A stretch of 64,000 bases of DNA from JAJXWB01 sp037044955 (GTDB lineage: Bacteria > Pseudomonadota > Alphaproteobacteria > Rhizobiales > Beijerinckiaceae). Shown piece by piece: positions 1 through 7,272 of the stretch. The position numbers and the translations under genes are program-made. Numbering within the stretch: the first letter of the stretch is position 1; every line of letters starts with the position of its first letter. The DNA is taken from NCBI GenBank assembly GCA_037044955.1, contig JBAOHX010000011.1:1-64000 (forward strand), given 5' to 3'. Under the pieces are notes generated by a model. The model did not search any database and was not told where the DNA came from. It saw only the letters and a list, made by a program, of their open reading frames with translations.

Positions 1-1
1 C

Positions 2-340
2 GACGAAGCGGACGTGGAAAATGTGAACTTTCTCGACTTCAGGACATTTCGGACGATCGGCCCAGGCAAGGAGATTCTCGTCGTCGGGCGCATCGAGATG
101 GACGTCAAAGTCTCCTACCACCATCCCGATTGGGACACCGCCACTTACGACAGCGAAGACAAGGTACTGCTGCCGCACCACACGGTGGAAGGCGAGAAGA
201 ACATAGATGTAGAAGCCAATTTTAGTATGACCCTGACCGTCGACAAGCACGGCAAGCCGACATCGGTTGCTGAGTTCTCGTTCGACGACGATGATTTCGT
301 CTGGGTCGCGATCGGGCCAAACGACTTCGACTACAAATAG
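2..340 (+). CDS. C-terminal fragment, possibly of a PIN-domain (DUF4935-like) protein
   Basis: The reading frame is open to the left edge of the window, so this is the 3' end of a longer gene; the GTG at 14 is probably internal. The visible part is acidic and beta-rich (motifs YDSEDKVLLP and FSFDDDDFVWVAI) with no membrane segment. From memory this resembles the beta-rich tail that follows the PIN nuclease domain in DUF4935-type proteins, but no PIN catalytic acidic residues are inside the window, so the assignment is tentative. It lies tail to tail with the broken HEPN-like gene at 364-954 and close to the SIR2/Argonaute operon, which fits a defence or toxin neighbourhood. It could equally be an unrelated hypothetical protein. 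Confidence 0.4.
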   Translation, partial: DEADVENVNFLDFRTFRTIGPGKEILVVGRIEMDVKVSYHHPDWDTATYDSEDKVLLPHHTVEGEKNIDVEANFSMTLTVDKHGKPTSVAEFSFDDDDFVWVAIGPNDFDYK

Positions 341-363
341 GTGTTTCGCGGCTCGTGAAATGG

Positions 364-954
364 TTAGATTTCGCGCGGTGCGTACACGTTGTCCGGGTAG
401 GGAAGCCTTTCGTTGACACGCCGTAGGAGCACAAGATAGCCCCGCATAGCCAGTTGGAGTTCGGCGCCATCACCCAGGGGCTTGTCTTTGAAGGCGTGAA
501 TGGTGTTGCGCCGCTCCTGCACCAGATCAACGAGGGCATTCCCGTCAGCGCCGATGAGGTCATGCTCTTTCACGAAGATCTTCAGAGGCTGGAGCGTAAG
601 TCCGTCAGGACTGAAAGCCTTTTGCTTTTTGTGATCGAACGCATTTGCCTTCTTGAGCACGTCCAGGTCGGCTTTGTAGTCCATGTAAAACACCGACAGG
701 AGGAGTTTTAGCGTTCCTTCGAGCAGACTGCCGAGGTTCGACTAGGCGAGAATGAGTTCTCCGTCCGACAGCGCAGTGGAGGGTTCACGTAGCCACAAAC
801 GCAATGTCTTTGACAGCGACGCCTGCCAGTCGAGGCGGCTCTTGGTCAGCAGGCCCGCGGCTTCAACAGGCGCCCAGCCGTTGCTTGCTGCCCAAAAGGT
901 CGCCAAGCCGCTGTTCAGTTTTTCGATCCGGGAAACGACGTCCTCGATTGTCAT
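364..954 (-). pseudogene. HEPN-like helical protein gene interrupted by an in-frame amber codon
   Basis: Two minus-strand open frames (ending at 742 and 364) lie in exactly the same phase, separated only by a TAG at 744-742. Reading the TAG as a sense codon gives one continuous, helix-rich protein of about 196 residues from the ATG at 954 (a TTG at 975 is possible). The join reads GELILA-stop-SNLGSLLEG, a place where related proteins as I recall them carry Trp (LAWANLGSLVEG), so a single G-to-A change of TGG to TAG explains the break. Near the C-terminus the motif ERRNTIHAF matches the Rx4-6H signature of HEPN-fold proteins, many of which are RNases in toxin or defence systems. The family is inferred from this motif only. 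No frameshift is involved, unlike the other broken genes in the window. Confidence 0.55.
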
Positions 955-1171
955 GCGTGACTTATCCGTCGCCAAGCCGAATCGGCCAGCCGTCGATTGG
1001 CAGGCCAGAGCTTTACGATCTGACGCAGCCCTCAGGCAACTCGGGGTTCAGAGGGCACGTCGTCAATTGGGGCTTATTGCGGCGCAGCATAAGTGCCGCA
1101 CGTACGGTCCGACAACCCAGCGGGAGGCGAGATTCAGTGCATCCGCGAGTTCGTGAAACTAGAATGTTCGC

Positions 1172-2914
1172 GTGATAATCGATTCGATCTATCCCACCGT
1201 AGCTACGGACGATTTTGCGCGTCGCTTCTCGCAGCGCGGCGGAAATCTCATGTGGCTGCTCGGGGCTGGCGCTTCGGCGGCCGCCGGCATTCCGACGGCG
1301 TGGGACATGATTTGGGAATTCAAGCAGCAACTTTACGTCAGCCAGCGCCGCGTTTCTCCGAAACAGGTCGCCGACCTCGCCAATCCGGCCGTCCGACGTG
1401 AACTGCAATCGTTCATCAACGACCTTGGCAGCTTACCCGCGCTCGGTTCGCCCGACGAGTACGCGGCGCTCTTCGAGTCCGTCTATCCAAGCGAGGCAGA
1501 CCGTCGCACGTACATCGCTGCAAAGATCAGCGGCGCGAAGCCCTCCTACGGGCACATTGCGTTGGCGACACTGATGAAAGGTGCGCGTTGTCGTTTAGTC
1601 TGGACCAGCAACTTCGACCCTCTAGTCGCCGACGGCTGCGCGAAGGTTTATGGCGGGACCGGCCAGTTGACCACTGTGGCGATAGAGACCGGCAGTCTCG
1701 GACGGAACGCCATCGACGAAGGGCGCTGGCCCGTCGAGGTCAAGCTTCATGGCGACTTCCGATCGCGCCGGCTCAAGAATACCGGAGATGAGCTGCGCGA
1801 ACAGGATGCGAAACTCAGAACCCTGCTGATCGATAGCTGCAGCCGGTGGGGACTTGTCGTGGCCGGCTACAGCGGTCGCGATGAGTCGGTCATGGACACG
1901 CTCGAAGCGGCGCTAGAACGTGATGCCTCCTTTCCCGCCGGTCTCTTCTGGCTCCATCGCGGCGAGGATCCGCCCTTGCTGCGCGTCCAACGGCTTCTTG
2001 CCGCCGCCGCACGTAAGGAAATCGACTGCGGTCTCGTGCCGATAGAGAACTTCGATGAAACGTTGCGCGATCTTATGCGGCTCGTGCCGGACCTAGACAC
2101 GACAGTGTTGGATGAGATCGCAACCGAACGGCGGGTTTGGTCCCCAGCCCCGCGCCCGACCGGGAATCGGGGCTACCCGGTCGTCCGTCTCAACGCGCTC
2201 GAACTGACAGGGATGCCGAGCGTGTGCCGCCGCGCCGTCTGCGACGCCGGCGGCGTGGCGGAAATCAAGTCGGCAATCGAAGCGTCGGGCCTGCCGGTCA
2301 TTGGCACCCGTTCGAAAGCAGGCGTGCTGGCCTTCGGTGCTGACGCCGATATCAGAGCAGTCCTTTCCGCATATGAGATCGAAAGCTTCGATCTGCATTC
2401 AATTGAAACCCGGCGGCTGCGTTACGATAGTCACGAACGGGGCCTTCTCCGCGAAGCACTGACCCGAGCTCTCACCCGCGAACATCGGATGATCGCTGCC
2501 CGTCGCAGAGGCGCCGACCTGTTGACGCCGACCTCCGTTGATGACGAAAAATGGGCGCCGCTGAGGAAGCTGACCGGAAGTCTAGGTGGATTGGTGCCGA
2601 AGCAACCCGAACTAAAATGGAAAGAAGGCGTGGGGATCAGGCTGGATTGGGTGGATGAGCGGCTTTGGCTTCTGCTCGAGCCGCGCACCGTATTCGAAGG
2701 ACTTACAAGGGAGAACAGGGCCGCCGCCACCGATTTCGCGCGCGAACGGATTGTGAGACGCTACAATCCTGCGCTCAATGCCTTGCTCGAGTTTTGGTCG
2801 ATGCTGTTCGCGTCCCCGCAGCGCGACCTTCCGGCGCTTGGAATCAGCACTGGTGTGAATGCGGCCTTCAGGCTGGGCGATGTCACAGCTTTCTCGGGGA
2901 GAGCCCGAGCATGA
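1172..2914 (+). CDS. SIR2-APAZ protein, NADase effector subunit of a short-Argonaute (SPARSA-type) defence system
   Basis: 580 residues from a GTG start. The N-terminal half is a SIR2 (sirtuin-fold) domain: NAD-binding motif LLGAGASAAAGIPT at about residues 29-42, WTSNFD at 144-149 with the conserved Asn147, KLHGD with the catalytic-type His193, and VAGYSGRD near 230-237. The remaining half, about 290-580, has no other recognisable domain; its length and position match the APAZ region that stands in for the Argonaute N/L1 regions. The stop overlaps the start of the downstream short Argonaute as ATGA (2911-2914), so the two are translationally coupled, the gene order known for SIR2-APAZ/pAgo pairs. 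In characterised members the complex uses a small RNA guide to detect invading DNA and then hydrolyses NAD+, killing or arresting the cell. Base composition is lower in GC than the flanking chromosome, consistent with acquisition. No frameshift is seen. Confidence 0.9.
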   Translation: MIIDSIYPTVATDDFARRFSQRGGNLMWLLGAGASAAAGIPTAWDMIWEFKQQLYVSQRRVSPKQVADLANPAVRRELQSFINDLGSLPALGSPDEYAALFESVYPSEADRRTYIAAKISGAKPSYGHIALATLMKGARCRLVWTSNFDPLVADGCAKVYGGTGQLTTVAIETGSLGRNAIDEGRWPVEVKLHGDFRSRRLKNTGDELREQDAKLRTLLIDSCSRWGLVVAGYSGRDESVMDTLEAALERDASFPAGLFWLHRGEDPPLLRVQRLLAAAARKEIDCGLVPIENFDETLRDLMRLVPDLDTTVLDEIATERRVWSPAPRPTGNRGYPVVRLNALELTGMPSVCRRAVCDAGGVAEIKSAIEASGLPVIGTRSKAGVLAFGADADIRAVLSAYEIESFDLHSIETRRLRYDSHERGLLREALTRALTREHRMIAARRRGADLLTPTSVDDEKWAPLRKLTGSLGGLVPKQPELKWKEGVGIRLDWVDERLWLLLEPRTVFEGLTRENRAAATDFARERIVRRYNPALNALLEFWSMLFASPQRDLPALGISTGVNAAFRLGDVTAFSGRARA

Positions 2915-4329
2915 GCAGCGAGATATCGCCTCATTTGTTTTTTCCCGAAGCCAAGCTCGCGTTTCATCCAGACCGCGCGTCGGACGTGGATCTCCATCCT
3001 TTGCGTGGACTGCTGCGGTTCGGGCCCTATTCATCCGGTCTTGTTCCGGATCCCATCCGGATCGCGACGATCGCACCGGCACGGCAGGGAAACCGACTCT
3101 ACGGCTTCATGAAGGAACTGGCGTTCCAGTACAAGCCGACGGAGCGCAAGGACTACCTGCCTCCCTGGCCCGGTTTCCGCAAAGCGTTCAATCTCGACAT
3201 GCGGGGCGCGGTCAAGGATTGCCATATAGAGCTGGACGACCGGCTCGATGGCGAAATGAAGGACTCAGTCACCCCCCATGTCGTGCTGGCGGACCGCTTG
3301 CTTCGCGCGATCCGATCGTTGGAGGCTCGCCGCGACGCGTTCGACATTGTCTTCATCTACATCCCGCAAAGCTGGGCAGCCGGGTTCACGGGAGCAGACG
3401 GCGACGACTTCGATCTCCATGACCACCTGAAGGCCGCTACCGCAGCGCGACGCATTCCAATCCAACTCGTCCGTGAAGACCGCGCGCTCGCCTATCCGGA
3501 CCGTGCGAGCGTCATGTGGCGGATCGGCCTAGCGATTTACGCGAAGGCTGGCGGCATTCCCTGGAAACTCGCAGATTCGGATCCTGAGGCCGCCTACATC
3601 GGTCTCTCTTATGCGCTGCGTCCGACCGAGTCAGACCGGCCACGCTTTGTCACCTGCTGTAGCCAAGTGTTCGATGCGGAAGGGGCGGGTCTTGAGTTCG
3701 TCGCCTACGATGCCCATGAAATCGATGTCCAGCGGGACAATCCGTTCATGTCCCGGACGGAGATGTTCCGCGTGATGGGCCGATCGCTAGATCTCTACCG
3801 ACGTCGGCACTCGGGTCGCTCTCCCCGGAGAGTGACGGTACACAAGACGACAGAATTCAAGAAGGACGAGATCGACGGCTGCATGGAAGCGCTGCATCTG
3901 TGCGAAGCGGTCGATCTCGTGCAGGTCGTGGAGGACGTCGGCTGGAGAGGTGTTCGCATCGATCGCGACCGCCAAAGCGGCAAAGGGAAGCCAACGGGTT
4001 ATCCGGTCGATCGTGGTACCCTGATCCCGCTCGGAGACCGCGAGTGTCTGCTGTGGATGCATGGCGATGTAAAAGGCGTCGCGGAGCGCTCGTATTACCA
4101 AGGCGGCCGCAGCACGCCTCGTCCGATTCGACTGGTCCGTCATGCAGGGCACGGCTCGTGGAACGAAACCGCCCGGTCAGCTCTCGCGCTCGCGAAGATG
4201 GATTGGAACAACGACGCACTGTACGACATGCTGCCGGTGACCATGGCATACGCAAAAACGCTCGCGCGCGTTGTCAAACGAATGGACGGATTGGGCTCCG
4301 CTCCCTATCAATTTCGTTTCTTCATGTGA
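2911..4329 (+). CDS. short prokaryotic Argonaute (MID-PIWI), partner of the SIR2-APAZ protein
   Basis: 472 residues from the ATG that overlaps the upstream stop. It opens with the short-pAgo signature HPLRGLLRFGPYSSGL (about residues 29-44), followed by a MID domain and a PIWI domain. It has no PAZ domain and its length is typical of the short clade. In PIWI the motif IGLSYAL lies where catalytic Argonautes carry the first Asp of the DEDX tetrad, so the protein should bind but not cut nucleic acid. HKTTEF, common in short pAgos, is near residue 311, and the chain ends in YQFRFFM, as expected for a C-terminus buried near the guide 5' end. The role inferred from the family is guide-directed target sensing that activates the SIR2 subunit. 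There is no extra effector, helicase or nuclease gene in the operon; the next gene is ybgC. Confidence 0.9.
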   Translation: MSSEISPHLFFPEAKLAFHPDRASDVDLHPLRGLLRFGPYSSGLVPDPIRIATIAPARQGNRLYGFMKELAFQYKPTERKDYLPPWPGFRKAFNLDMRGAVKDCHIELDDRLDGEMKDSVTPHVVLADRLLRAIRSLEARRDAFDIVFIYIPQSWAAGFTGADGDDFDLHDHLKAATAARRIPIQLVREDRALAYPDRASVMWRIGLAIYAKAGGIPWKLADSDPEAAYIGLSYALRPTESDRPRFVTCCSQVFDAEGAGLEFVAYDAHEIDVQRDNPFMSRTEMFRVMGRSLDLYRRRHSGRSPRRVTVHKTTEFKKDEIDGCMEALHLCEAVDLVQVVEDVGWRGVRIDRDRQSGKGKPTGYPVDRGTLIPLGDRECLLWMHGDVKGVAERSYYQGGRSTPRPIRLVRHAGHGSWNETARSALALAKMDWNNDALYDMLPVTMAYAKTLARVVKRMDGLGSAPYQFRFFM

Positions 4330-4405
4330 CGTCGACTGGCCAACCGCGAGCCAGAATAATGATCCGAGTCAATTAGTTCCCGATATACAACAAGTGGATA
4401 TTTCT

Positions 4406-4846
4406 GTGACAACATCTCTTGACGGAGAAATTCGCGACGGTCGCCATCATATGCAGGTCCGCGTCTATTTCGAAGATACGGACGCCGGCCAGATTGTTTA
4501 TCACGCCAATTTCTTGCGCTTCATGGAACGGGGAAGAACGAATTACCTGCGTCTGCTCGGGACCAATCAGCGGGAGCTACTCAAAGAAGCGCACGACGAT
4601 GCGCCAAGCTTCGCCTTCGTTGTCCGTTCAATGACAATCGATTTCCTAAAACCAGCGGCCTTGGACGACTTGCTTGATGTCATCACAATCCCCGCAGAGG
4701 TCAAGGGCGCATCGATTACCCTGCTGCAGGAATGTCGACGCGGAGACGATCTTTTGGTCGCGGCCCGCGTGCGGGTAGCATTTATCTCAGGCGGAAGGGC
4801 GCAACGGATCCCGAAGGCGCTACGGCTCGCTATGGAAGGAGCGTAG
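4406..4846 (+). CDS. ybgC: YbgC-type acyl-CoA thioesterase (hotdog fold), complete copy
   Basis: About 146 residues from the GTG at 4406, which gives an N-terminus like homologues (TTSLDGEIRDGRHH); the frame is open further upstream to 4271, and an ATG at 4451 is also possible. The active-site motif YFEDTDAGQIVYHANFLRFM contains the catalytic-type Asp, and the hotdog core continues through FAFVVRSMTIDFLKPA and VKGASITLLQE. The family hydrolyses short- or medium-chain acyl-CoA in the cytoplasm and is often linked to the Tol-Pal cluster, but no tol genes are present here. Base composition resembles the defence genes to the left rather than the chromosome to the right. A second, 5'-truncated ybgC begins about 75 bp downstream, so this copy probably arrived with the island and replaces the interrupted resident gene. 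Confidence 0.85.
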   Translation: MTTSLDGEIRDGRHHMQVRVYFEDTDAGQIVYHANFLRFMERGRTNYLRLLGTNQRELLKEAHDDAPSFAFVVRSMTIDFLKPAALDDLLDVITIPAEVKGASITLLQECRRGDDLLVAARVRVAFISGGRAQRIPKALRLAMEGA

Positions 4847-4862
4847 AGAATCTACGCTTGTT
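4841..4862 (+). terminator. hairpin overlapping the ybgC stop codon, weak terminator candidate
   Basis: Perfect 7-bp arms GCGTAGA (4841-4847) and TCTACGC (4851-4857) with a GAA loop; the TAG stop of ybgC sits inside the left arm. The right arm is followed by TTGTT, only a weak U-tract. It could terminate the ybgC transcript or be part of the island end. Confidence 0.4.
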
Positions 4863-4919
4863 CACGCTATAGCCCTCCAGCGCCCCAATGGAATCAAGCC
4901 GCTGTGTTGCGATGTTGGC

Positions 4920-5285
4920 AAGCCAGAGTTCTCCGGCGTCGTCTATCACGCCTCCTACCTGCGCTTCATGGAGCGCGGGCGCACGGAATTGTTGCGCGAT
5001 CTCGGCATTCACCAGCAGGCGATCCATGCGGGCGAGAGCGATCACGCGCCCTTCGCCTTCGTCGTTCGGACGATGAATATCGAGTTTCTGAAAGCGGCGA
5101 AGATGGACGACGTGCTGACCATCGAGACATCAGCGCGCGAGGTGAAGGGCGCGTCGGCTGTTCTCGCGCAGCGCGTGTTGCGCGGCGCGGAGGTTCTCGT
5201 GACGGCGGATGTTCGCGTCGCGGCGGTGGCTGACGGCAAGCCGGCGCGGCTGCCGGCAGAGGTGCGGGAGAAGCTGTCCGGGTAA
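4920..5285 (+). pseudogene. ybgC: 5'-truncated second ybgC thioesterase gene
   Basis: Homology to YbgC starts abruptly at EFSGVVYHASYLRFMERG (from about 4926) and runs to the normal C-terminus (REKLSG, stop at 5283-5285). The first part of the gene, including the start and the catalytic Asp motif EDTD seen in the upstream copy, is missing; the sequence just before (KPLCCDVGKP in this frame) is not YbgC-like and offers no convincing start. The ATG at 4968 could express a 105-residue fragment without the active site. Its GC-rich codon use matches the chromosome to the right, so this is best read as the resident gene whose 5' end was removed by the element on the left. Confidence 0.75.
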
Positions 5286-5291
5286 CGGCTT

Positions 5292-5362
5292 GTCATGCCC
5301 GCGCAGGCGGGCATTCCGTGGAGGGCGCTGATTGTCTGGATCCCCGCCTTCGCGGGGACGCC
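5292..5362. repeat. short palindromic intergenic repeat pair, GCCCGC..GCGGGC type
   Basis: Two adjacent palindromes, TGCCCGCGCAGGCGGGCATT and GGATCCCCGCCTTCGCGGGGA, separated by about 20 bp between a converging gene pair. The second unit is the same family as elements at 36601-36690 and 61830-61926. Such elements are multi-copy in Hyphomicrobiales genomes and can fold into hairpins in transcripts. Confidence 0.65.
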
Positions 5363-5369
5363 ATGCGTG

Positions 5370-5606
5370 TCACCCGCGGATCGGCTCGTGCCGGATCGCG
5401 GTGCGCATGAAGAAATAGAGGCCGACGAAGCCGATGAGCGCGAAGCCGACCTCGATGACGCGGCTGATGGTGGCGTCGAGCTGGAACAGGCCGCCGATCG
5501 CCCAACCGGCCGCCCAGGAGGCGCCGACCAGCTCGGTGCCGACGAGAATCAGCACGGCGACGATCGTCGAGAGGTTCTGGAGATTGATCGGTTTCTGCTC
5601 GGCCAT
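5370..5606 (-). CDS. small two-helix membrane protein of unknown function
   Basis: 78 residues from the ATG at 5606. Two hydrophobic segments are visible, about residues 13-41 (LSTIVAVLILVGTELVGASW and following) and 50-67 (VIEVGFALIGFVGLYFFM), with a short charged N-terminus (MAEQKPINLQN) and a basic C-terminal tail ending HEPIRG, so it should sit in the inner membrane. I do not recognise a named family. It points toward the truncated ybgC and away from the binding-protein gene at 5779; no operon partner is visible. Confidence 0.6.
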   Translation of the reverse strand: MAEQKPINLQNLSTIVAVLILVGTELVGASWAAGWAIGGLFQLDATISRVIEVGFALIGFVGLYFFMRTAIRHEPIRG

Positions 5607-5778
5607 GGCTCTTTTCCGCCCCTGAGCTAGCCCAAGCGTCTGCGGCTGGCAAGTTCCGCCTTCGTTTTCCTGTCATTTCAGGACCCCGCCGGCCCATTGT
5701 GCGCCGCGCCTTGACGCTGGGCCTTCCCGCGCCGTCAAATCGCAGAAGCGCGCAACCATAAGCGCGCGGGAGGGTCAA

Positions 5779-6982
5779 ATGAGGAAATCGGCATTCTTTG
5801 CTGCGGTCGGGCTGATCGCGGCGGCGCCCGCGCTTGCGGAAACGGGCATCACCGACAAGGAAATCAAGATCGGCCAGACCATGCCCTACAGCGGGCCGGC
5901 GTCCGCCTATGGCGCGGCGGGGCGCACGGAGACGGCTTATTACAACCGTCTGAACGCCACCAAGGGCGGCATCCACGGGCGCAAGGTCAATTTCTTGACT
6001 TACGACGACGCCTACAGCCCGCCCAAGACCGTCGAGCAGACGCGCAAGCTGATCGAGCAGGACGAGATTTTCGCCAATTTCGGATCGCTGGGCACGGCGA
6101 CCAACACGGCGATCCACAAGTACATGAACCAGAAAAAGGTGCCGCACCTCTTCCTGTCGACGGGCGCCGACAAGTGGAACGACCCGAAGAACTTCCCCTA
6201 CACGATGGCGCTCTATCCCTCCTACACGATGGAGGGCCGCGTCGCGGCCAAGTACATCCTGAAGGAAAAGCCGAACGCGAAGATCGCCGTGCTCTCGCAG
6301 AACGACGACGCCGGGCGCGATTATGTGCGCGGCTTCAAGGAAGGGCTTGGCGACAAGATTTCCCTGATCGTGAAGGAGGTGACCTACGAAGTCTCCGATC
6401 CCACGATCGACTTCGCAGATGGTCGCGTTGCGCGCGTCGGGCGCCGACACGCTGTTCAACATGACGACGCCGAAATTCTCGGCGCAATCGATCCGCAAGG
6501 CGGCCGAACTCAACTGGAAGCCGCTGCACTACATCGTCGCCGTCGGCAGCTCGATCAAGACGGTGCTGGAGCCGGCGGGCCTCGAGAATTCCAAGGGCCT
6601 CGTCACGGCGATCGCCACCAAGATTCCGGCCGACCCGCGCTGGGCCAACGACAAGGAGACGCAGGACTACCTCGCCTTCATGAAGCAGTGGAACAACAAC
6701 GCCGATCCCAACGACGGCTCGAACACGACCGGCTACAATTCGGCGTGGCTCGCCGAGAAGGTCCTGACCGAATGCGGCAAGGACTGCACGCGCGACAAGC
6801 TGATGAAGGTCGTCAGCAACCTCAAGGACGTGCAACTGCCGCTGGGCCTGCCCGGCGTCACCCTGTCGTCGTCGCCCAACAATTATTCGCTCTACGACAA
6901 GCTCCAGATGTCGCGCTTCGACGGCAGGACCTGGGAGCCCATCGGGCCGGTGATCGCGGCAGGCGCGCCGCGGACGAACTAG
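5779..6982 (+). CDS. ABC transporter periplasmic substrate-binding protein, branched-chain amino acid/urea type (frameshifted)
   Basis: About 400 residues. The cleavable signal peptide is MRKSAFFAAVGLIAAAPALA, followed by the Leu/Ile/Val-binding-protein fold (EIKIGQTMPYSGPASAYG, DDAYSPPKTVEQTRKL, NDDAGRDYVRGF). The frame breaks near 6411: the DNA reads gacttcgcagatg where gactcgcagatg would restore SDPTID-SQMVALRASG, so there is one extra T, after which the protein continues in the next frame to AAGAPRTN. The signal peptide and a good ribosome site (GAGGGTCAA) fix the start. No permease or ATPase genes adjoin it, so it is an orphan receptor. It is a clear paralogue of the gene at 20320-21522. 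Ligand unknown; candidates are amino acids, amides or aromatic acids. Confidence 0.85.
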
Positions 6983-7067
6983 CCTTCCGGCGTCTGCGCG
7001 CCGGCAAACCTGTCCGGCGCGCCGATTGCCTAGGCGCCGTGCATCGCCGCGCCGGCAATTGCCTTTT

Positions 7068-7082
7068 TTGTGCGCTGCACAA
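7068..7082. promoter_or_regulatory. 15-bp palindrome upstream of the NrtA-type operon
   Basis: TTGTGC-GCT-GCACAA has perfect 6-bp arms in the 290-bp gap before the nrtA-like gene. It is about 135 bp upstream of the proposed sigma-54 promoter, a plausible distance for an activator site, though it does not match the NtrC consensus arrangement. Function is inferred from position and symmetry only. Confidence 0.35.
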
Positions 7083-7154
7083 GGGGTGAGCAGGGAGGGC
7101 AGGCGCCGCCGCTGCGCCGATGCAGCTGCGCGGAACGGCTGAAACGCATATCTG

Positions 7155-7167
7155 GATAACATTTATC
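7155..7167. promoter_or_regulatory. GATAA-CAT-TTATC inverted repeat in an AT-rich upstream region
   Basis: Perfect 5-bp arms sit inside an AT-rich block (about 7150-7200) that contrasts strongly with the GC-rich surroundings; a related half-site TTTATC recurs at about 7178. This could be an operator or an upstream binding region for a nitrogen regulator or IHF. Confidence 0.35.
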
Positions 7168-7202
7168 AAGTTGATGTTTATCATTTTGTAAATACAAGGA
7201 TT

Positions 7203-7218
7203 TGGCATGGGGTCTGCA
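7203..7218 (+). promoter_or_regulatory. candidate sigma-54 (RpoN) promoter of the NrtA-type transporter operon
   Basis: TGGCATGGGGTCTGCA matches the RpoN pattern TGGCAC-N5-TTGC, with the invariant GG and GC doublets at the correct 10-bp separation. Two bases differ from consensus. Transcription would start near 7229, about 44 bp before the ATG at 7273. RpoN control fits a nitrogen-source transporter. Confidence 0.5.
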
Positions 7219-7272
7219 AGGCAGCGGCGAATTCGCCGTTGCGAGCAGCAGCGGCATCCGCAGGAGCCGCCC

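Noticed and set aside
752..1156. Plus-strand ORF upstream of the SIR2 gene as an extra operon member
   Set aside because: It is the antisense shadow of the HEPN-like gene, has no ribosome site and an Arg/Ser-rich low-complexity translation.
7061..7085. Rho-independent terminator at the TTGTGC palindrome
   Set aside because: The T-run precedes the palindrome on the plus strand and no T-run follows it on either strand, so it reads better as an operator.
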